Assembly (NCBI GenBank): GCA_015698285.1
Contig: CP048685.1
Coordinates: 3,660,060-3,724,059, forward strand
Length of the DNA: 64,000 nt
Reading direction: 5' to 3'
DNA from: Candidatus Nitronauta litoralis
GTDB taxonomy: Bacteria > Nitrospinota > Nitrospinia > Nitrospinales > Nitrospinaceae
Made by a program: the position numbers and the translations under genes. The notes below the pieces were generated by a model. The model was given only the letters and a program-made list of their open reading frames with translations, was not told where the DNA came from and did no database searches. Of this stretch, positions 17,705 to 30,476 are shown in pieces. Each line of letters opens with the position of its first letter. Position 1 is the first letter of the stretch.

Positions 17705-18765
17705 CAGAGTCATCCACTCCGCAATCCTGCGGATTCTCCATGCCTGCCGAATGGGAGCTACACGAGGCCACCTGGCTGACCTGGCCTCATAACGAGGAAA
17801 CCTGGATCGGGTATACACTCGATCAAGTTAAGTCCGTGTACCTTGAAATGATCGCAGCTCTGGCAACAGGCGAAACCGTCAACCTCCTGGTGAATGATGA
17901 AGCCATGCAGGAGAAAGCCGCAAAACGCATGGTGCAGAAACAAATCGATCTGGAAAAAATAAAATTTTTTCAGATACCCACAAACGATTCCTGGGTTCGG
18001 GATTACGGTCCCACTTTTCTCTCCAGAGAAACCGAAACAGGTGGTACGGAAACCGCCGCCACCCTCTGGAAATTCAATGCCTGGGGAAACAAGTATGATT
18101 ACCCGCTTGACACAAAAGCCGGCAAAGGGGTCCTGGATAAAATAAAAGTAAGAACATTTGAACCGGAATTGGTTCTTGAGGGAGGCAGCATTGAAGTAAA
18201 TGGTCAGGGAACCCTGGTTGCAACCCGCCAAAGCCTTCTCGACCCAAACCGAAATCTGGACATCGACGAAAATACAATTGAACAAATTCTTAAAGAGTAT
18301 CTTGGAGTAACACACATTATCTGGTGTGATGGGCAAGTAGAAGGAGATGATACGGATGGCCACATAGATAATCTCGTCCGTTTTACAGATTCACAAACTG
18401 TGTTGGCCCTGGATGAGACTAACGAACAGGATCCGAATCACGACTGTATCGATAAAAACCTGAAAGCACTCAAAAAAGCCACCGACCAGGATGGAAGAGA
18501 ATTGAATGTGATTTCATTGCCAACACCGGGTCTGGTCCGGGAAGGTGAGGAACGCCTTCCGGCAAGTTATGCAAATTTTTACATAGGAAACAATGTGGTC
18601 CTGCTTCCTGTATTTGATCATCCCAATGACAAAGAAGCGGAAAATCTTTTGAGCCGAATTTTCCCGGACCGCGAGGTTATTCCCGTCAACGGAAAAGTTC
18701 TCGTAAGTGGTTTGGGCGGACCCCATTGCCTCACTCAGCAGCAACCCATTCAGTTCGACTTTTAG
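17701..18765 (+). CDS. aguA: Agmatine deiminase
   Basis: This enzyme deiminates agmatine to N-carbamoylputrescine and ammonia. The ATG at 17701 overlaps the aguB stop. An upstream in-frame start at 17632 would lie inside aguB and is rejected. Family features are MPAEWELHEATWLTWPHN at the N-terminus, NDSWVRDYGPTF (guanidinium-binding Asp), EGGSIEVNGQGTL, the DGHIDNLVRF motif and the nucleophilic cysteine near the C-terminus in GGPHCLTQQQP. About 354 residues, normal. With aguB it completes an arginine-decarboxylase-dependent route to putrescine. No speA or speB gene is seen here. Confidence 0.95.
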   Translation: MTESSTPQSCGFSMPAEWELHEATWLTWPHNEETWIGYTLDQVKSVYLEMIAALATGETVNLLVNDEAMQEKAAKRMVQKQIDLEKIKFFQIPTNDSWVRDYGPTFLSRETETGGTETAATLWKFNAWGNKYDYPLDTKAGKGVLDKIKVRTFEPELVLEGGSIEVNGQGTLVATRQSLLDPNRNLDIDENTIEQILKEYLGVTHIIWCDGQVEGDDTDGHIDNLVRFTDSQTVLALDETNEQDPNHDCIDKNLKALKKATDQDGRELNVISLPTPGLVREGEERLPASYANFYIGNNVVLLPVFDHPNDKEAENLLSRIFPDREVIPVNGKVLVSGLGGPHCLTQQQPIQFDF

Positions 18766-18771
18766 CACAGC

Positions 18772-19908
18772 ATGCCTTTGACCAATATTCTTGTCGTAAA
18801 TTACAAGCACAAGCCAGGGGGCTATTCGCTCAGGCTTCAAATGAAAATCCAGGCTTATCTGGAGCAGGGCTGGACTGTTCATTACATCGCCGTAAAGCCC
18901 TACCCCTATAAGCACAAAAGACTGATCCCCCACATTCTACCTCTACCGTTCAAACGGCACGACACTCCCTGGTTCTGGGCAAGCTTCTTTTTGCTATGCC
19001 CATTGTTTACCCTGTACATCGGGAAAAAGGTACAGCCAAAACTGATTTCAGTATTTTCCCCACCTTACGCCTGGATATGCGGACTCCTTAAAAAGTTTTA
19101 TAAAATCCCGATCGTGGTTTTTCTACGCACCATTCCAAACGAATCACTTTATTCATACAAACAGGCCAGCTGGGCGAACAAAATCGAACATCAGTTGAAC
19201 GAAAAAGGAATCGAACTTGCCGACGCTGCTATAGCAAATTCGAACACAGTCCTGAAATCCACCAGGGAAAAATACGCCCGACTCACCAAAAAAGCCGGGG
19301 TCCTCCCAAACCACCTGCCGGACATTTCAATTGACAGAAAAAAAGCACGGGAATTTTTAAATACTATTTTTGGAATTCAGGAAAAACATTTTGTGATCGC
19401 CACCACAGGTAGATTTCACAAAGGGAAAAACATCGAAATCCTATTCTCCACTTTATCCAGGATCGAAAGTGAGCGGATCAAACTTTTGTTATTGGGAGAC
19501 GGTGAAGAGGTCGAAGAATTAAAATCCCTAGCCAAAGAAATGCAGCAGGATTCCAGGGTAATTTTTTCAGGATGGCGCAACGATGTTACTTCACTTCTAC
19601 CCGGTACCGATTTATTTATTCTCCCTTCGCTTAAAGAGGGAATGTCCAATTCACTTCTGGAGGCAATGGCCTGTGAAGTCCCCTGCTTCGTAAGTGATAT
19701 CCCGGAAAACCAGGAGGTCATCTCGCGACACGACCAGAGGTTCCCGCCACATGATGCAGAACGACTGGCGCATATGATCAAGCGGTCGATGGAAGAAAAG
19801 TACTATTACGAGCAGATATGCCGCCGAACAAAAGAAGATGCCGACCGATTCCGGTTCGACTGGAAAGCCCGGGTTGTTAAAGCCGTCCAGCCTCTTATCA
19901 AAAAATAA
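18772..19908 (+). CDS. Glycosyltransferase, GT4-like (GT-B fold)
   Basis: This 378-residue protein has an N-terminal acceptor domain without a classical signal peptide and a C-terminal donor domain. The donor domain carries VIATTGRFHKGKNIEILF, LLLLGDGEEVEELK, the FSGWRNDVTSLLPGTDLFILPS strand and the E-x7-E motif in SLKEGMSNSLLEAMACEVP. These are the marks of family 4 retaining transferases acting on cell-surface glycans. It starts 6 bases after aguA, so it is probably co-transcribed although the link to polyamines is unclear. The acceptor cannot be told. Confidence 0.85.
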   Translation: MPLTNILVVNYKHKPGGYSLRLQMKIQAYLEQGWTVHYIAVKPYPYKHKRLIPHILPLPFKRHDTPWFWASFFLLCPLFTLYIGKKVQPKLISVFSPPYAWICGLLKKFYKIPIVVFLRTIPNESLYSYKQASWANKIEHQLNEKGIELADAAIANSNTVLKSTREKYARLTKKAGVLPNHLPDISIDRKKAREFLNTIFGIQEKHFVIATTGRFHKGKNIEILFSTLSRIESERIKLLLLGDGEEVEELKSLAKEMQQDSRVIFSGWRNDVTSLLPGTDLFILPSLKEGMSNSLLEAMACEVPCFVSDIPENQEVISRHDQRFPPHDAERLAHMIKRSMEEKYYYEQICRRTKEDADRFRFDWKARVVKAVQPLIKK

Positions 19909-19911
19909 TCT

Positions 19912-20709
19912 TTAAATTTTAACATTTAACCGCACCAGGTAGTTGAGCGTTTCTCTTGAGGATCGCCCGGTGACTTCTGGTAATTTTTGTGCCACATTCG
20001 CCCATTTGGTTACACCCTCACCTTCGGCCCGGTTTATGGCCTTTGAGATGTTTCCAATTCCTGCATTATAGGCAGCGGCGGAAAATTTCCAGGCCTCTTC
20101 AGCTTCAATTCCCTTTTTAACGAATTGCGTGTGTAACCATTTCATATAACGAGCTGCAGCATCCAGATTTGACTCCGGGTGCCAGACAGATCCTTCATTT
20201 TTATCTGGCCCCACTCTCAGTCCAAGTTCTCGCGCGGTATCGGGCATCAATTGCCCAAGACCCATCGCGCCTTTTGGGCTAACGGCACCTGAATTAAATT
20301 CAGATTCGATCCAGATCATTTTTCGAAACAGGCTTTTTGGCACACCGTGTTTTTCTGCTGCTCGATTTGCCAGAAGCGGAATGGACCTGGGAATATTATT
20401 TTTGTACTGGTCAATCTGTTTTTGTATTTCGGATTCTGATTTTGATTTGATCGAATTCAAAGCCTTAATAGTATTTTTGAAATCATAGGGTCTTACATTC
20501 GAATTAAAACTTTCTTTCAACCTCGAAAGATCAACACCCTCTGTAGTGTATTTCTGGAGTGGGGGAATTTGAGGATTGTCTGGTAAACCCAAACGACTCT
20601 TTTGAAGGAACACCTCAAAGACCTTGGCAATTCTCTTGGAGTCGTTTACCGATGTTCCGCTGATGAGTGCTTTCAAAAGCTCAAATGAGCCAATTTTATC
20701 TGGAAACAT
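19912..20709 (-). CDS. SLT-type lytic transglycosylase without signal peptide
   Basis: The C-terminal half is a soluble lytic transglycosylase domain: AEKHGVPKSLFRKMIWIESEFN holds the catalytic Glu (ESEFN), followed by SPKGAMGLGQLMPDTARELG, the HPESNLDAAARYMKWL helix and the AAAYNAGIGNI motif. It cleaves peptidoglycan glycan strands. I chose ATG 20709 over a TTG at 20745 because the sigma-54-like promoter at 20752-20767 would start transcription near 20742, inside the longer frame. About 265 residues. There is no N-terminal signal peptide, so it may be secreted by another route, for example the flagellar apparatus, as for some flagellum-linked transglycosylases. Confidence 0.88.
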   Translation of the reverse strand: MFPDKIGSFELLKALISGTSVNDSKRIAKVFEVFLQKSRLGLPDNPQIPPLQKYTTEGVDLSRLKESFNSNVRPYDFKNTIKALNSIKSKSESEIQKQIDQYKNNIPRSIPLLANRAAEKHGVPKSLFRKMIWIESEFNSGAVSPKGAMGLGQLMPDTARELGLRVGPDKNEGSVWHPESNLDAAARYMKWLHTQFVKKGIEAEEAWKFSAAAYNAGIGNISKAINRAEGEGVTKWANVAQKLPEVTGRSSRETLNYLVRLNVKI

Positions 20710-20751
20710 GACCGTCCGGTTTTTGGCAGAGATGGAACATGCCAATTGAAG

Positions 20752-20767
20752 AGCAAACCCTGTGCCA
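20752..20767 (-). promoter_or_regulatory. Sigma-54-type (-24/-12) promoter upstream of the lytic transglycosylase
   Basis: On the minus strand the sequence TTGGCAC-AGGGT-TTGCT matches the RpoN consensus. The invariant GG and GC doublets are separated by the required 10 bases. The site ends about 43 bases upstream of the ATG at 20709. It implies control by RpoN and an enhancer-binding activator, typical of flagellar and nitrogen genes. Confidence 0.7.
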
Positions 20768-20873
20768 AAAAGGACTTAAGTCGCTAAACCCTGAAAAATG
20801 AAAAGCTTTTTGTGAACTTACCAGGAGGGGATTTATTCTTGTGACAAATAGATGACGGACTCAGAGGGCTCCT

Positions 20874-21752
20874 CTAAATCCCCGCTTGCTTTGCCTGTTG
20901 ATCGGCAAGGTAGGAGCTTCGAACCAGTGGACCCGATTCGACGTGGTCGAAACCGAGGGATTCACCCTCTTCCTTTAATTCCGCAAAAACATCCGGATGA
21001 ATATAGTCGACCACCTCAAGATGGTCTCGTGTGGGCCTCAAATATTGCCCTATGGTCAGAATCCTGCAGCCGGCATCAAATAAATCCCGCATCGTTTCAC
21101 TGATCTCCCTTCGGGTCTCGCCGTGACCCAACATAAGTCCACTCTTGGTCACCAATCCGAATTTTCCAGAAGATATTCTGAGTGTTTCCAGAGACCAGTC
21201 ATAACTGCATTGAGGCCGAACCGTTTTCTGGAGCGAAGCGACGGTTTCAATATTGTGAGAGAGGACATCGGGTTCTGCTTCACATACGGTAGCAATCTGT
21301 TTTTCATTTCCGCGGAAATCCGGTATGAGTGTTTCTATTTTAAGTTCCGGACAGGCCTTTCTAACCTGGCTGATCGTTTCAGCCCAGAGCCCCGAGCCAC
21401 CATCCGGTAAGTCATCCCGATCAACTGACGTGATGACCACGTAGCGAAGATTCATTTTTGCAAGGAGGGAAGCGACTTCCCCTGGTTCTTCAATTCTCGG
21501 TGGGTGAATCTGACCGGTAGGCACATCGCAGAATCGGCACGCCCGTGTACAATGATCGCCCAGAATCATGATGGTCAGTGTTCCCGAATTCCAGCACTCG
21601 CCAAGATTAGGACAGGAAGCTGACTCACAAACCGTATGTAGGCCGTGTTTACCCACCAGAGATTTTAATTGAGTGTATTCAGAGCCCCCGGGTAAAGGCG
21701 TTTTCAACCAGCTCGGAAGCCTCCGGCTTTTCTGAATCGAAAATTGCGTCAC
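20874..21752 (-). CDS. lipA: Lipoyl synthase
   Basis: This 292-residue radical SAM enzyme inserts two sulfurs into octanoyl groups on carrier proteins to form lipoate. The auxiliary cluster cysteines lie in VCESASCPNLGEC and the radical SAM cluster in CTRACRFCDVPTG. Other family blocks include VVITSVDRDDLPDGG, DVLSHNIETV, GLMLGHGE and the ILTIGQYLRPTRDHL segment. The terminal RSSYLADQQ contains the conserved RSSY serine that ligates the auxiliary cluster. The start is GTG with AAGGA upstream. It is divergent from the LptF-type gene. Confidence 0.97.
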   Translation of the reverse strand: MTQFSIQKSRRLPSWLKTPLPGGSEYTQLKSLVGKHGLHTVCESASCPNLGECWNSGTLTIMILGDHCTRACRFCDVPTGQIHPPRIEEPGEVASLLAKMNLRYVVITSVDRDDLPDGGSGLWAETISQVRKACPELKIETLIPDFRGNEKQIATVCEAEPDVLSHNIETVASLQKTVRPQCSYDWSLETLRISSGKFGLVTKSGLMLGHGETRREISETMRDLFDAGCRILTIGQYLRPTRDHLEVVDYIHPDVFAELKEEGESLGFDHVESGPLVRSSYLADQQAKQAGI

Positions 21753-21881
21753 GGATTTTCCTTAAATTCAGTGAGTTAGAATAGTATAATCAAAACTTGT
21801 CGCAGGAAGGATCCCTCCCAAACTCGGGTTTGCCCTCGCCTAAACCAACTTGGACCCGCCCAGGCAATTGTAACAACGCTT

Positions 21882-23186
21882 ATGAAAATCATCTACAAAT
21901 ACATTGTCCGGGAACTGCTGAAAATATTCATTCTCAGCACTCTTTTTCTTACAGGCATTCTGTTTCTGGACAAGTTGCTGTTTATCGCCAAGCTGATTCT
22001 GAGCCGCGGAGTGACTTTCAGTGAAATGAGCCGGATGATGCTTTACATCTCCCCGGCATTTCTTGCTATCACCATTCCGATGAGTGTTCTGGTCGCCAGT
22101 GTGGTGGTGTTCAACCAGTTATCCGGAGACAATGAATTTGTAGTCATGAAGGCCAGCGGTTGGAGTTTTCTCTATTTGATGCGACCGGTCATGGCTTTCG
22201 CCGTAATTGCCTATATCCTTAATAATCTGGTTATTTTCTATGCTTTGCCCTGGGGGAACTACTCATTCAAAAAAATGGTGTTCGATATTGTACGCCACCG
22301 CGCCAACCTTGACATCAAGCCTAACGTTTTTAATCGAGACTTTCGTAATCTGATCATTTTTGCCCAATCCCGCAAAAGTGGATCCGAACTGGGCAACCTG
22401 TTTGTTGCAGACACATCAACGCCGGGCTCAAACCGGATTATCCTGGCCAAAAAGGGAGTCATTGTCACCGACCCGGATTCTTTTAAAATTCAACTGCAAC
22501 TCAGCAACGGAACCATTCACAACACAACCGAACGTGGGCGCAATTATCAGATTCTGAGTTTTGATCGATACGATGTCAACCTTGCCTTACCTAAATCCGG
22601 TGTAATTGAGCATGAATTATTGGCCAACAACCGCGAAATGTCCCTCAGTGAACTCAGGGCGAAGATAAAGAAAAAGAAGGAAGAGGGTTATACCGTTTTC
22701 CGAGAAGAAGTGGAACTAAGCAAAAAGTTTTCAATACCCCTCACCTGCCTGTTATTTGCACTCATTGGAGCCCCGCTCGGAATTAAATCAAGCCGATCCG
22801 GGAGATCCGGTGGCTTTGCCATGTGCGCCTTGATCATTCTGGCTTATTACGTTGGCTTGGTCTCAACTCAAAACCTGGGATCATCGGGAAAACTCCCTGC
22901 TCTCTATTCTGTTTGGATTCCCAATATCTTCCTGGCAGTTTTGATGATTTTTGTGGTTTATAAAGCACACAGGGAAATCCCCTTTGTTATCCTGGATACC
23001 ATCATCGATTTTGTATCCAACCTCGCTGAAAAAGTGGGGCATCTTTTTCAGAATCTTGGCAACCGGAACAGTACTACCAGTTTACGCCACCAGCAAAATG
23101 AGACGTTAAGGAAAAAGCAGTTGGAGAAAAGGACCAAGGAAATTTTCAATAAAAAAGTCAGGAATGCAGGCACGGAAAAAACCTGA
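21882..23186 (+). CDS. LptF/LptG-family permease (YjgP/YjgQ)
   Basis: This 434-residue inner-membrane protein has the YjgP/YjgQ form. It begins MKIIYKYIVRELLKIFILS. A first helix pair precedes a beta-jellyroll periplasmic domain (about residues 130-250), and three C-terminal helices follow (PLTCLLFALIGAPLGIKSSRSGRSGGF). LptF and LptG form the permease of the lipopolysaccharide exporter with the LptB ATPase. Only one subunit is present here. A weak promoter (TTAAAT, 17 bases, TATAAT) lies about 100 bases upstream in the lipA gap. The basic C-terminal tail is extended beyond the family core. Confidence 0.88.
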   Translation: MKIIYKYIVRELLKIFILSTLFLTGILFLDKLLFIAKLILSRGVTFSEMSRMMLYISPAFLAITIPMSVLVASVVVFNQLSGDNEFVVMKASGWSFLYLMRPVMAFAVIAYILNNLVIFYALPWGNYSFKKMVFDIVRHRANLDIKPNVFNRDFRNLIIFAQSRKSGSELGNLFVADTSTPGSNRIILAKKGVIVTDPDSFKIQLQLSNGTIHNTTERGRNYQILSFDRYDVNLALPKSGVIEHELLANNREMSLSELRAKIKKKKEEGYTVFREEVELSKKFSIPLTCLLFALIGAPLGIKSSRSGRSGGFAMCALIILAYYVGLVSTQNLGSSGKLPALYSVWIPNIFLAVLMIFVVYKAHREIPFVILDTIIDFVSNLAEKVGHLFQNLGNRNSTTSLRHQQNETLRKKQLEKRTKEIFNKKVRNAGTEKT

Positions 23187-23303
23187 TTTCCAAGAGTTAT
23201 TTTTCAGAAACACGAATTTTTTTTACTGTCTTTCCAGTTTTCAAAAGATGATAATAGATAGTTGATGAAGCCCAGTTAAAAAAACATCAGTGGGAGGTGC
23301 AAT

Positions 23304-26801
<3,498 letters not shown>

Positions 26802-26980
26802 ACAAGGCAACCAGATTTAATAATTTGAAAACTTCCTTTTAAGCGGAATCCAGAAATTATCTCCATAGGCTCAGCGCCAGGGATAATCCATGAATTAGCA
26901 AAGAGGAAGCGCCTCTGGGATTTCAAGCCCTTTTTTCGGGCCAGTGGTCAGTTTCGTGGAGTGGAAAAATGTCTGATAAA

Positions 26981-27007
26981 TGAAAAGGAACAAACCTTTC
27001 CTTTTCA
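26981..27007 (-). terminator. Possible weak terminator after cpoB-like gene
   Basis: On the minus strand TGAAAAGGA and TCCTTTTCA form a 9-bp stem around a nine-base loop, followed by TTTATC. It lies about 95 bases after the stop of the cpoB-like gene. The stem is AT-rich and the T-run short. The rest of 26811-27100 shows nothing else. Confidence 0.35.
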
Positions 27008-27100
27008 CTGGGGAGGATATCTCAATTGGCAATTTGCATCAACCGGATTTTTACAAAGCCCCCCGGTAAAAGTAGTTGTTGCCCACTTTGAGGGGGAAAA

Positions 27101-28108
27101 CTATTTTATTTCCATCAATTGTTTTTGAATCTTATCTCTTACTTCCCCAGGAGGATTCGTTTTCAAAGCCGCTTCCAGAATATCCAGGGCTCGGCCCCGG
27201 TCACCTTTTTTAAAATAACTCACACCCAACATAAAGCGGGAATCATGAACCTTGTTGCCCCTCGGGTAATTGTCAATAACAGATTGGAACTGGGCAATAG
27301 CATCGTCATACATATCGAGTTTGAAATAGTTGCTGCCAATCCAGAACAGGATGTTGTCCTTTAGATGACTCGGAGGACTTTTTTGCGAAAACTCCTGGAA
27401 CTGCAGGATGGAGCCATCAAAATCCCCAGACCGGTAGGCATTGAGAGCCTGCGTGTAGGCTGCAGGTAGTCGGGAACCACCACGAGATGCTCTTGAATGC
27501 GTGCGCGAAGTAGACCTCGAAGCTGATGCCATGGACATGGCCCCTTCTTTGGTCTTCAGACGGGAAATTTCCTGGTTGAGTTGACTGACTTCACTTTTCA
27601 ATCTTTCAATTTCCGGCTGTATCTCTGCGGCCTGTCCTGTAACCCCGCCCATGGAGTTTTCCAACTGGGTCTGAGCCGCAGTAAGTCTCGGCTCCATTGT
27701 CTGGATGATCTCCTGCAATTCACGTACACGGGTAATCAAGGCCTCCTGCTGCGCCTGCAAGGTTTCGACATCTGTGCGTAACTCGTTGGAACCTGCACTC
27801 TGGTTCACACTGGCAAACCCTCCTCCTCCCGAACCACTGTCTTCGGGGTCGTCAAAACCAGAGTCATCAAATCCGCTATCATCGGAAACACCACCTGATT
27901 CGTCATCAGCAAAAAAACCATCCTCATCACTGGATGCCTGCTGTTCTTCATCAAATTCAGATGCATTCTCATCACCAAACTCCTGTTCGAATGCCAGGTC
28001 TTCTTCGCTTTCATCATCTCCGATCCAGGGAATGTAACTACAACCGGAGAAAGTGAGGGAAATGGCGCAAAGGCCGATAAGCGTAAGGCGGGAAATATTA
28101 TGCAACAT
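27101..28108 (-). CDS. Tol-Pal system-associated CpoB/YbgF-like protein
   Basis: The ATG at 28108 has GGAG six bases upstream and begins a lipoprotein-type signal (LTLIGLCAISLTFSGC). A long acidic Asp/Glu/Ser-rich stretch follows, then a coiled coil (about residues 115-190) and a basic linker. The C-terminal half holds TPR repeats (YTQALNAYRSGDFDGSI, FWIGSNYFKLDMYDDAIAQF, RFMLGVSYFKKGDRGRA). This is the CpoB/YbgF arrangement, normally linked to TolA and coordination of cell-wall synthesis with outer-membrane constriction. The acidic low-complexity region and lipid anchor differ from the E. coli form. No tol genes are next to it. About 335 residues. Confidence 0.8.
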   Translation of the reverse strand: MLHNISRLTLIGLCAISLTFSGCSYIPWIGDDESEEDLAFEQEFGDENASEFDEEQQASSDEDGFFADDESGGVSDDSGFDDSGFDDPEDSGSGGGGFASVNQSAGSNELRTDVETLQAQQEALITRVRELQEIIQTMEPRLTAAQTQLENSMGGVTGQAAEIQPEIERLKSEVSQLNQEISRLKTKEGAMSMASASRSTSRTHSRASRGGSRLPAAYTQALNAYRSGDFDGSILQFQEFSQKSPPSHLKDNILFWIGSNYFKLDMYDDAIAQFQSVIDNYPRGNKVHDSRFMLGVSYFKKGDRGRALDILEAALKTNPPGEVRDKIQKQLMEIK

Positions 28109-28152
28109 GGTAGGCTCCAACAAGGGGTGAGACCCCATTTTTATTAGGCTTT

Positions 28153-28181
28153 ATTGTATGAATTTTGCGGATTTTTGTCAA
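28153..28181 (-). promoter_or_regulatory. Strong sigma-70 promoter for the cpoB-like gene
   Basis: On the minus strand TTGACA and TACAAT are spaced by exactly 17 bases. An A/T-rich stretch with two copies of AAATTTG lies just upstream and could act as an UP element. The -10 is about 45 bases before the ATG at 28108. Confidence 0.8.
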
Positions 28182-28248
28182 TTTTGAATTTTAACAAATT
28201 TAAACAAATTTAAAGTCTCTATTTCCTGACTATGAATCAGTCCGGTTC

Positions 28249-29409
28249 TCAGGTCGTCGCTGTTGCCCGACCACGGATAGCCTCTACAGCACCGCAAACC
28301 ACTTTAAGGACCCGCTTCATATCCTCCGCACTTGTTCCCCTCCCCAAACTCATCCGCAAGGTACCTTCTATAATATCCTCAGGAACCCCGAGTGCGGTGA
28401 GGACCTCGGATGGCTGAGTAACTCCCGATGAACAGGCTGTGCCGGTAGAGACAGATATTTCCTCGACATCCAGCCGGACCAGCATGGATTGCCCACTGAT
28501 CCCCTCAACAGCAAAACTAAGGGTGTTTGGGAGTCCCTTATCCGGGTCCCCGTGGACCCTGACGCCTTGAATTTGTTGCCGCAGGTCTTTGTGAAACTGG
28601 TCCCGAACCTGCCGTACTCTTTTCGACTCCTCATCCAAAATTCCATCAGCAATTTCGGCTGCACGTCCAAAACCAACAATTCCTGCTACATTTTCAGTTC
28701 CTCCCCGCCGTTTTTTTTCCTGGCCGCCGCCAAAGAGAACAGGAGTTAAAGCAGGAGTTCCTCTTTTAATCCATAAAGCCCCGACCCCCTTTGGGCCATA
28801 TATCTTATGGGCCGATAACGAAAGCAGGTCTACCCCCAAAGACTCGACATCAAGAGCAACCTTGCCGGCACTTTGCACGGCGTCGGTGTGTATCAAAATG
28901 CCTCGATGCCTGGCAATTTCTGAGATTTTGGAAATATCCTGAATACGCCCAACTTCACTATTAGAATGCTGGATAGAAACCAGAATGGTGTCTTCCCTTA
29001 GAGCTTCCATCACTGATTCCGGTTCCAGATAACCCGTATTGTCTACAGGAAGATAGTCTACCGAAAAGCCCTCAGCCTCTAATTGACGACAAGGGTTGAG
29101 CACCGCCGGGTGTTCTATAGCGGACGTAATAATATGCCGTCCTTTTTCTTTTAAAGCGTGAGCTATACCCAGGATGGCGAGGTTATCAGATTCCGTTCCA
29201 CCACTGGTAAACACCAGTTCAGTTGGGTGAGCTTGTAAAAGATTCGCTACTTGCTCGCGAGCTTCATCCAGTTTAACCCTAGCTGCTCGCCCTCTGGAAT
29301 GCACGCTGGAGGGATTTCCAAAATTTTCTTTTAAAATTGGGAGCATATCGACTAGAACCTCAGGTGCTAAAGGAGTAGTCGCGTTATAATCAAGGTAGAC
29401 GGGTTTCAT
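28249..29409 (-). CDS. Cysteine desulfurase (NifS/IscS family)
   Basis: This 386-residue PLP enzyme takes sulfur from cysteine to form a persulfide for Fe-S clusters and thiocofactors. It begins PVYLDYNATTPLAPEV. TSGGTESDNLAI binds the cofactor, HIITSAIEHPAVL follows, and the PLP lysine is in SLSAHKIYGPKGVGALW. The catalytic cysteine lies in SVSTGTACSSGV. It begins 36 bases after cysE on the same strand, so cysteine synthesis and sulfur mobilisation are probably co-regulated. No iscU or iscA is adjacent. Confidence 0.93.
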   Translation of the reverse strand: MKPVYLDYNATTPLAPEVLVDMLPILKENFGNPSSVHSRGRAARVKLDEAREQVANLLQAHPTELVFTSGGTESDNLAILGIAHALKEKGRHIITSAIEHPAVLNPCRQLEAEGFSVDYLPVDNTGYLEPESVMEALREDTILVSIQHSNSEVGRIQDISKISEIARHRGILIHTDAVQSAGKVALDVESLGVDLLSLSAHKIYGPKGVGALWIKRGTPALTPVLFGGGQEKKRRGGTENVAGIVGFGRAAEIADGILDEESKRVRQVRDQFHKDLRQQIQGVRVHGDPDKGLPNTLSFAVEGISGQSMLVRLDVEEISVSTGTACSSGVTQPSEVLTALGVPEDIIEGTLRMSLGRGTSAEDMKRVLKVVCGAVEAIRGRATATT

Positions 29410-29445
29410 TTAAAAGACGTGGGAGAAAAGATGTTAAAAGAGAGA

Positions 29446-30153
29446 TCAGGAACGAGGCTTGGGAATGATGACAGTTTCCTGGGTATGAGCCGTTGCAGCT
29501 TCAGATGACAATTCTTCAACCTTGCCCTTAAGTGCTTGAATATCCCGTTCCATTTGAGGCAACCGATCAAGAACAGCTTCAATGGCCTGCGCCATCGGGT
29601 CACGAAACATTTCTTCCGGGTCCTCCTGGTCGGCGGACACGCCTGAGAACACCACACGGCCGGGAACTCCAATCACCGTGCAATACTCGGGAACATCCTG
29701 GACAACCACAGAACCTGCACCGATCTTGGCGTTTTTTCCGACTGTGACCGGTCCCAGAACATGGGCTCCGGCACCAATAACTACATTGCCCAGGATGCTT
29801 GGGTGTCTTTTTCCCTTGATCATACTAAGTCCACCAAGAGTCACACCCTGATACATAAACACATTGTCACCAATCTGGGAGGTTTCACCTATAACCACAC
29901 CAGCTCCATGGTCGATAAAAAAGTGCCGCCCTATCTTCGCTGCCGGATGGATCTCAATACCCGTAAACCAACGAGCCAAATAGGAAATAAACCGGGCCAG
30001 CAGCCTGAGGCCCTTCCCCCATAGCCAGTGACTCACACGGTACCCCATCAATGCATGGACACCGGGGTAGCACAGCAAGACCTCGAGGACACTTCTGGCA
30101 GCAGGGTCCTTTTTTAAAGCTTCTTGAATGTCTTCCCGGATTTGTGAAATCAT
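29446..30153 (-). CDS. cysE: Serine O-acetyltransferase
   Basis: CysE acetylates serine, the first step of cysteine synthesis. This 235-residue short form has the N-terminal helical domain ([24 protein letters not shown]) and a left-handed beta-helix of hexapeptide repeats ([49 protein letters not shown]). The catalytic Asp-His pair is in FIDHGAG. A Ser/Gln-type tail with a predicted coiled segment ends the protein. The start at 30153 has only a weak ribosome site. The leader carries a palindrome described separately. Confidence 0.93.
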   Translation of the reverse strand: MISQIREDIQEALKKDPAARSVLEVLLCYPGVHALMGYRVSHWLWGKGLRLLARFISYLARWFTGIEIHPAAKIGRHFFIDHGAGVVIGETSQIGDNVFMYQGVTLGGLSMIKGKRHPSILGNVVIGAGAHVLGPVTVGKNAKIGAGSVVVQDVPEYCTVIGVPGRVVFSGVSADQEDPEEMFRDPMAQAIEAVLDRLPQMERDIQALKGKVEELSSEAATAHTQETVIIPKPRS

Positions 30154-30227
30154 GTTTCCAGTAGATCTTTTGTTTTAGAAGGAAATTGTTAATCCCAAAA
30201 GGATCTTTAAAAAAAAGCTGTCCATCT

Positions 30228-30244
30228 CCTCATGAATCATGAGG
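30228..30244. promoter_or_regulatory. Perfect 17-bp palindrome in the cysE leader
   Basis: CCTCATGA-A-TCATGAGG is a perfect palindrome with 8-bp arms. It lies downstream of a candidate promoter (-10 TATAAT at 30283-30288, weak -35 TTCCGT at 30306-30311, 17 bases apart, minus strand), so it would be at about +30 to +48 of the cysE transcript. A run of eight T residues follows about 11 bases further on. It could be a repressor site or an attenuator hairpin. Confidence 0.45.
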
Positions 30245-30314
30245 TCGAACTACTCTCAAATTCCCTTGATTTTCCTTACCCTATTATATCCTCTAGACCC
30301 TGACAACGGAATCC

Positions 30315-30350
30315 AAAAAAAAACCGGAAGAAGGCTAACCTTCTTCCGGT
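30315..30350 (-). terminator. Intrinsic terminator after the glycine-zipper lipoprotein gene
   Basis: A perfect 12-bp stem (ACCGGAAGAAGG with its complement) with a four-base loop is followed on the minus strand by eight T residues. It lies about 130 bases after the stop at 30477. With the cysE promoter region it accounts for the 30154-30476 gap. Confidence 0.9.
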
Positions 30351-30476
30351 GATCTTTCAGGAGAGAATAATGCCTTCCAAGCAAAAATTGCCTCAAATGG
30401 GAAGACCTCCAGAACCCTGACACCTTGCCCCGAAACTTTCTGGCATTTATTGGCAGCCGCAGCCCGGGCAGGCAAA

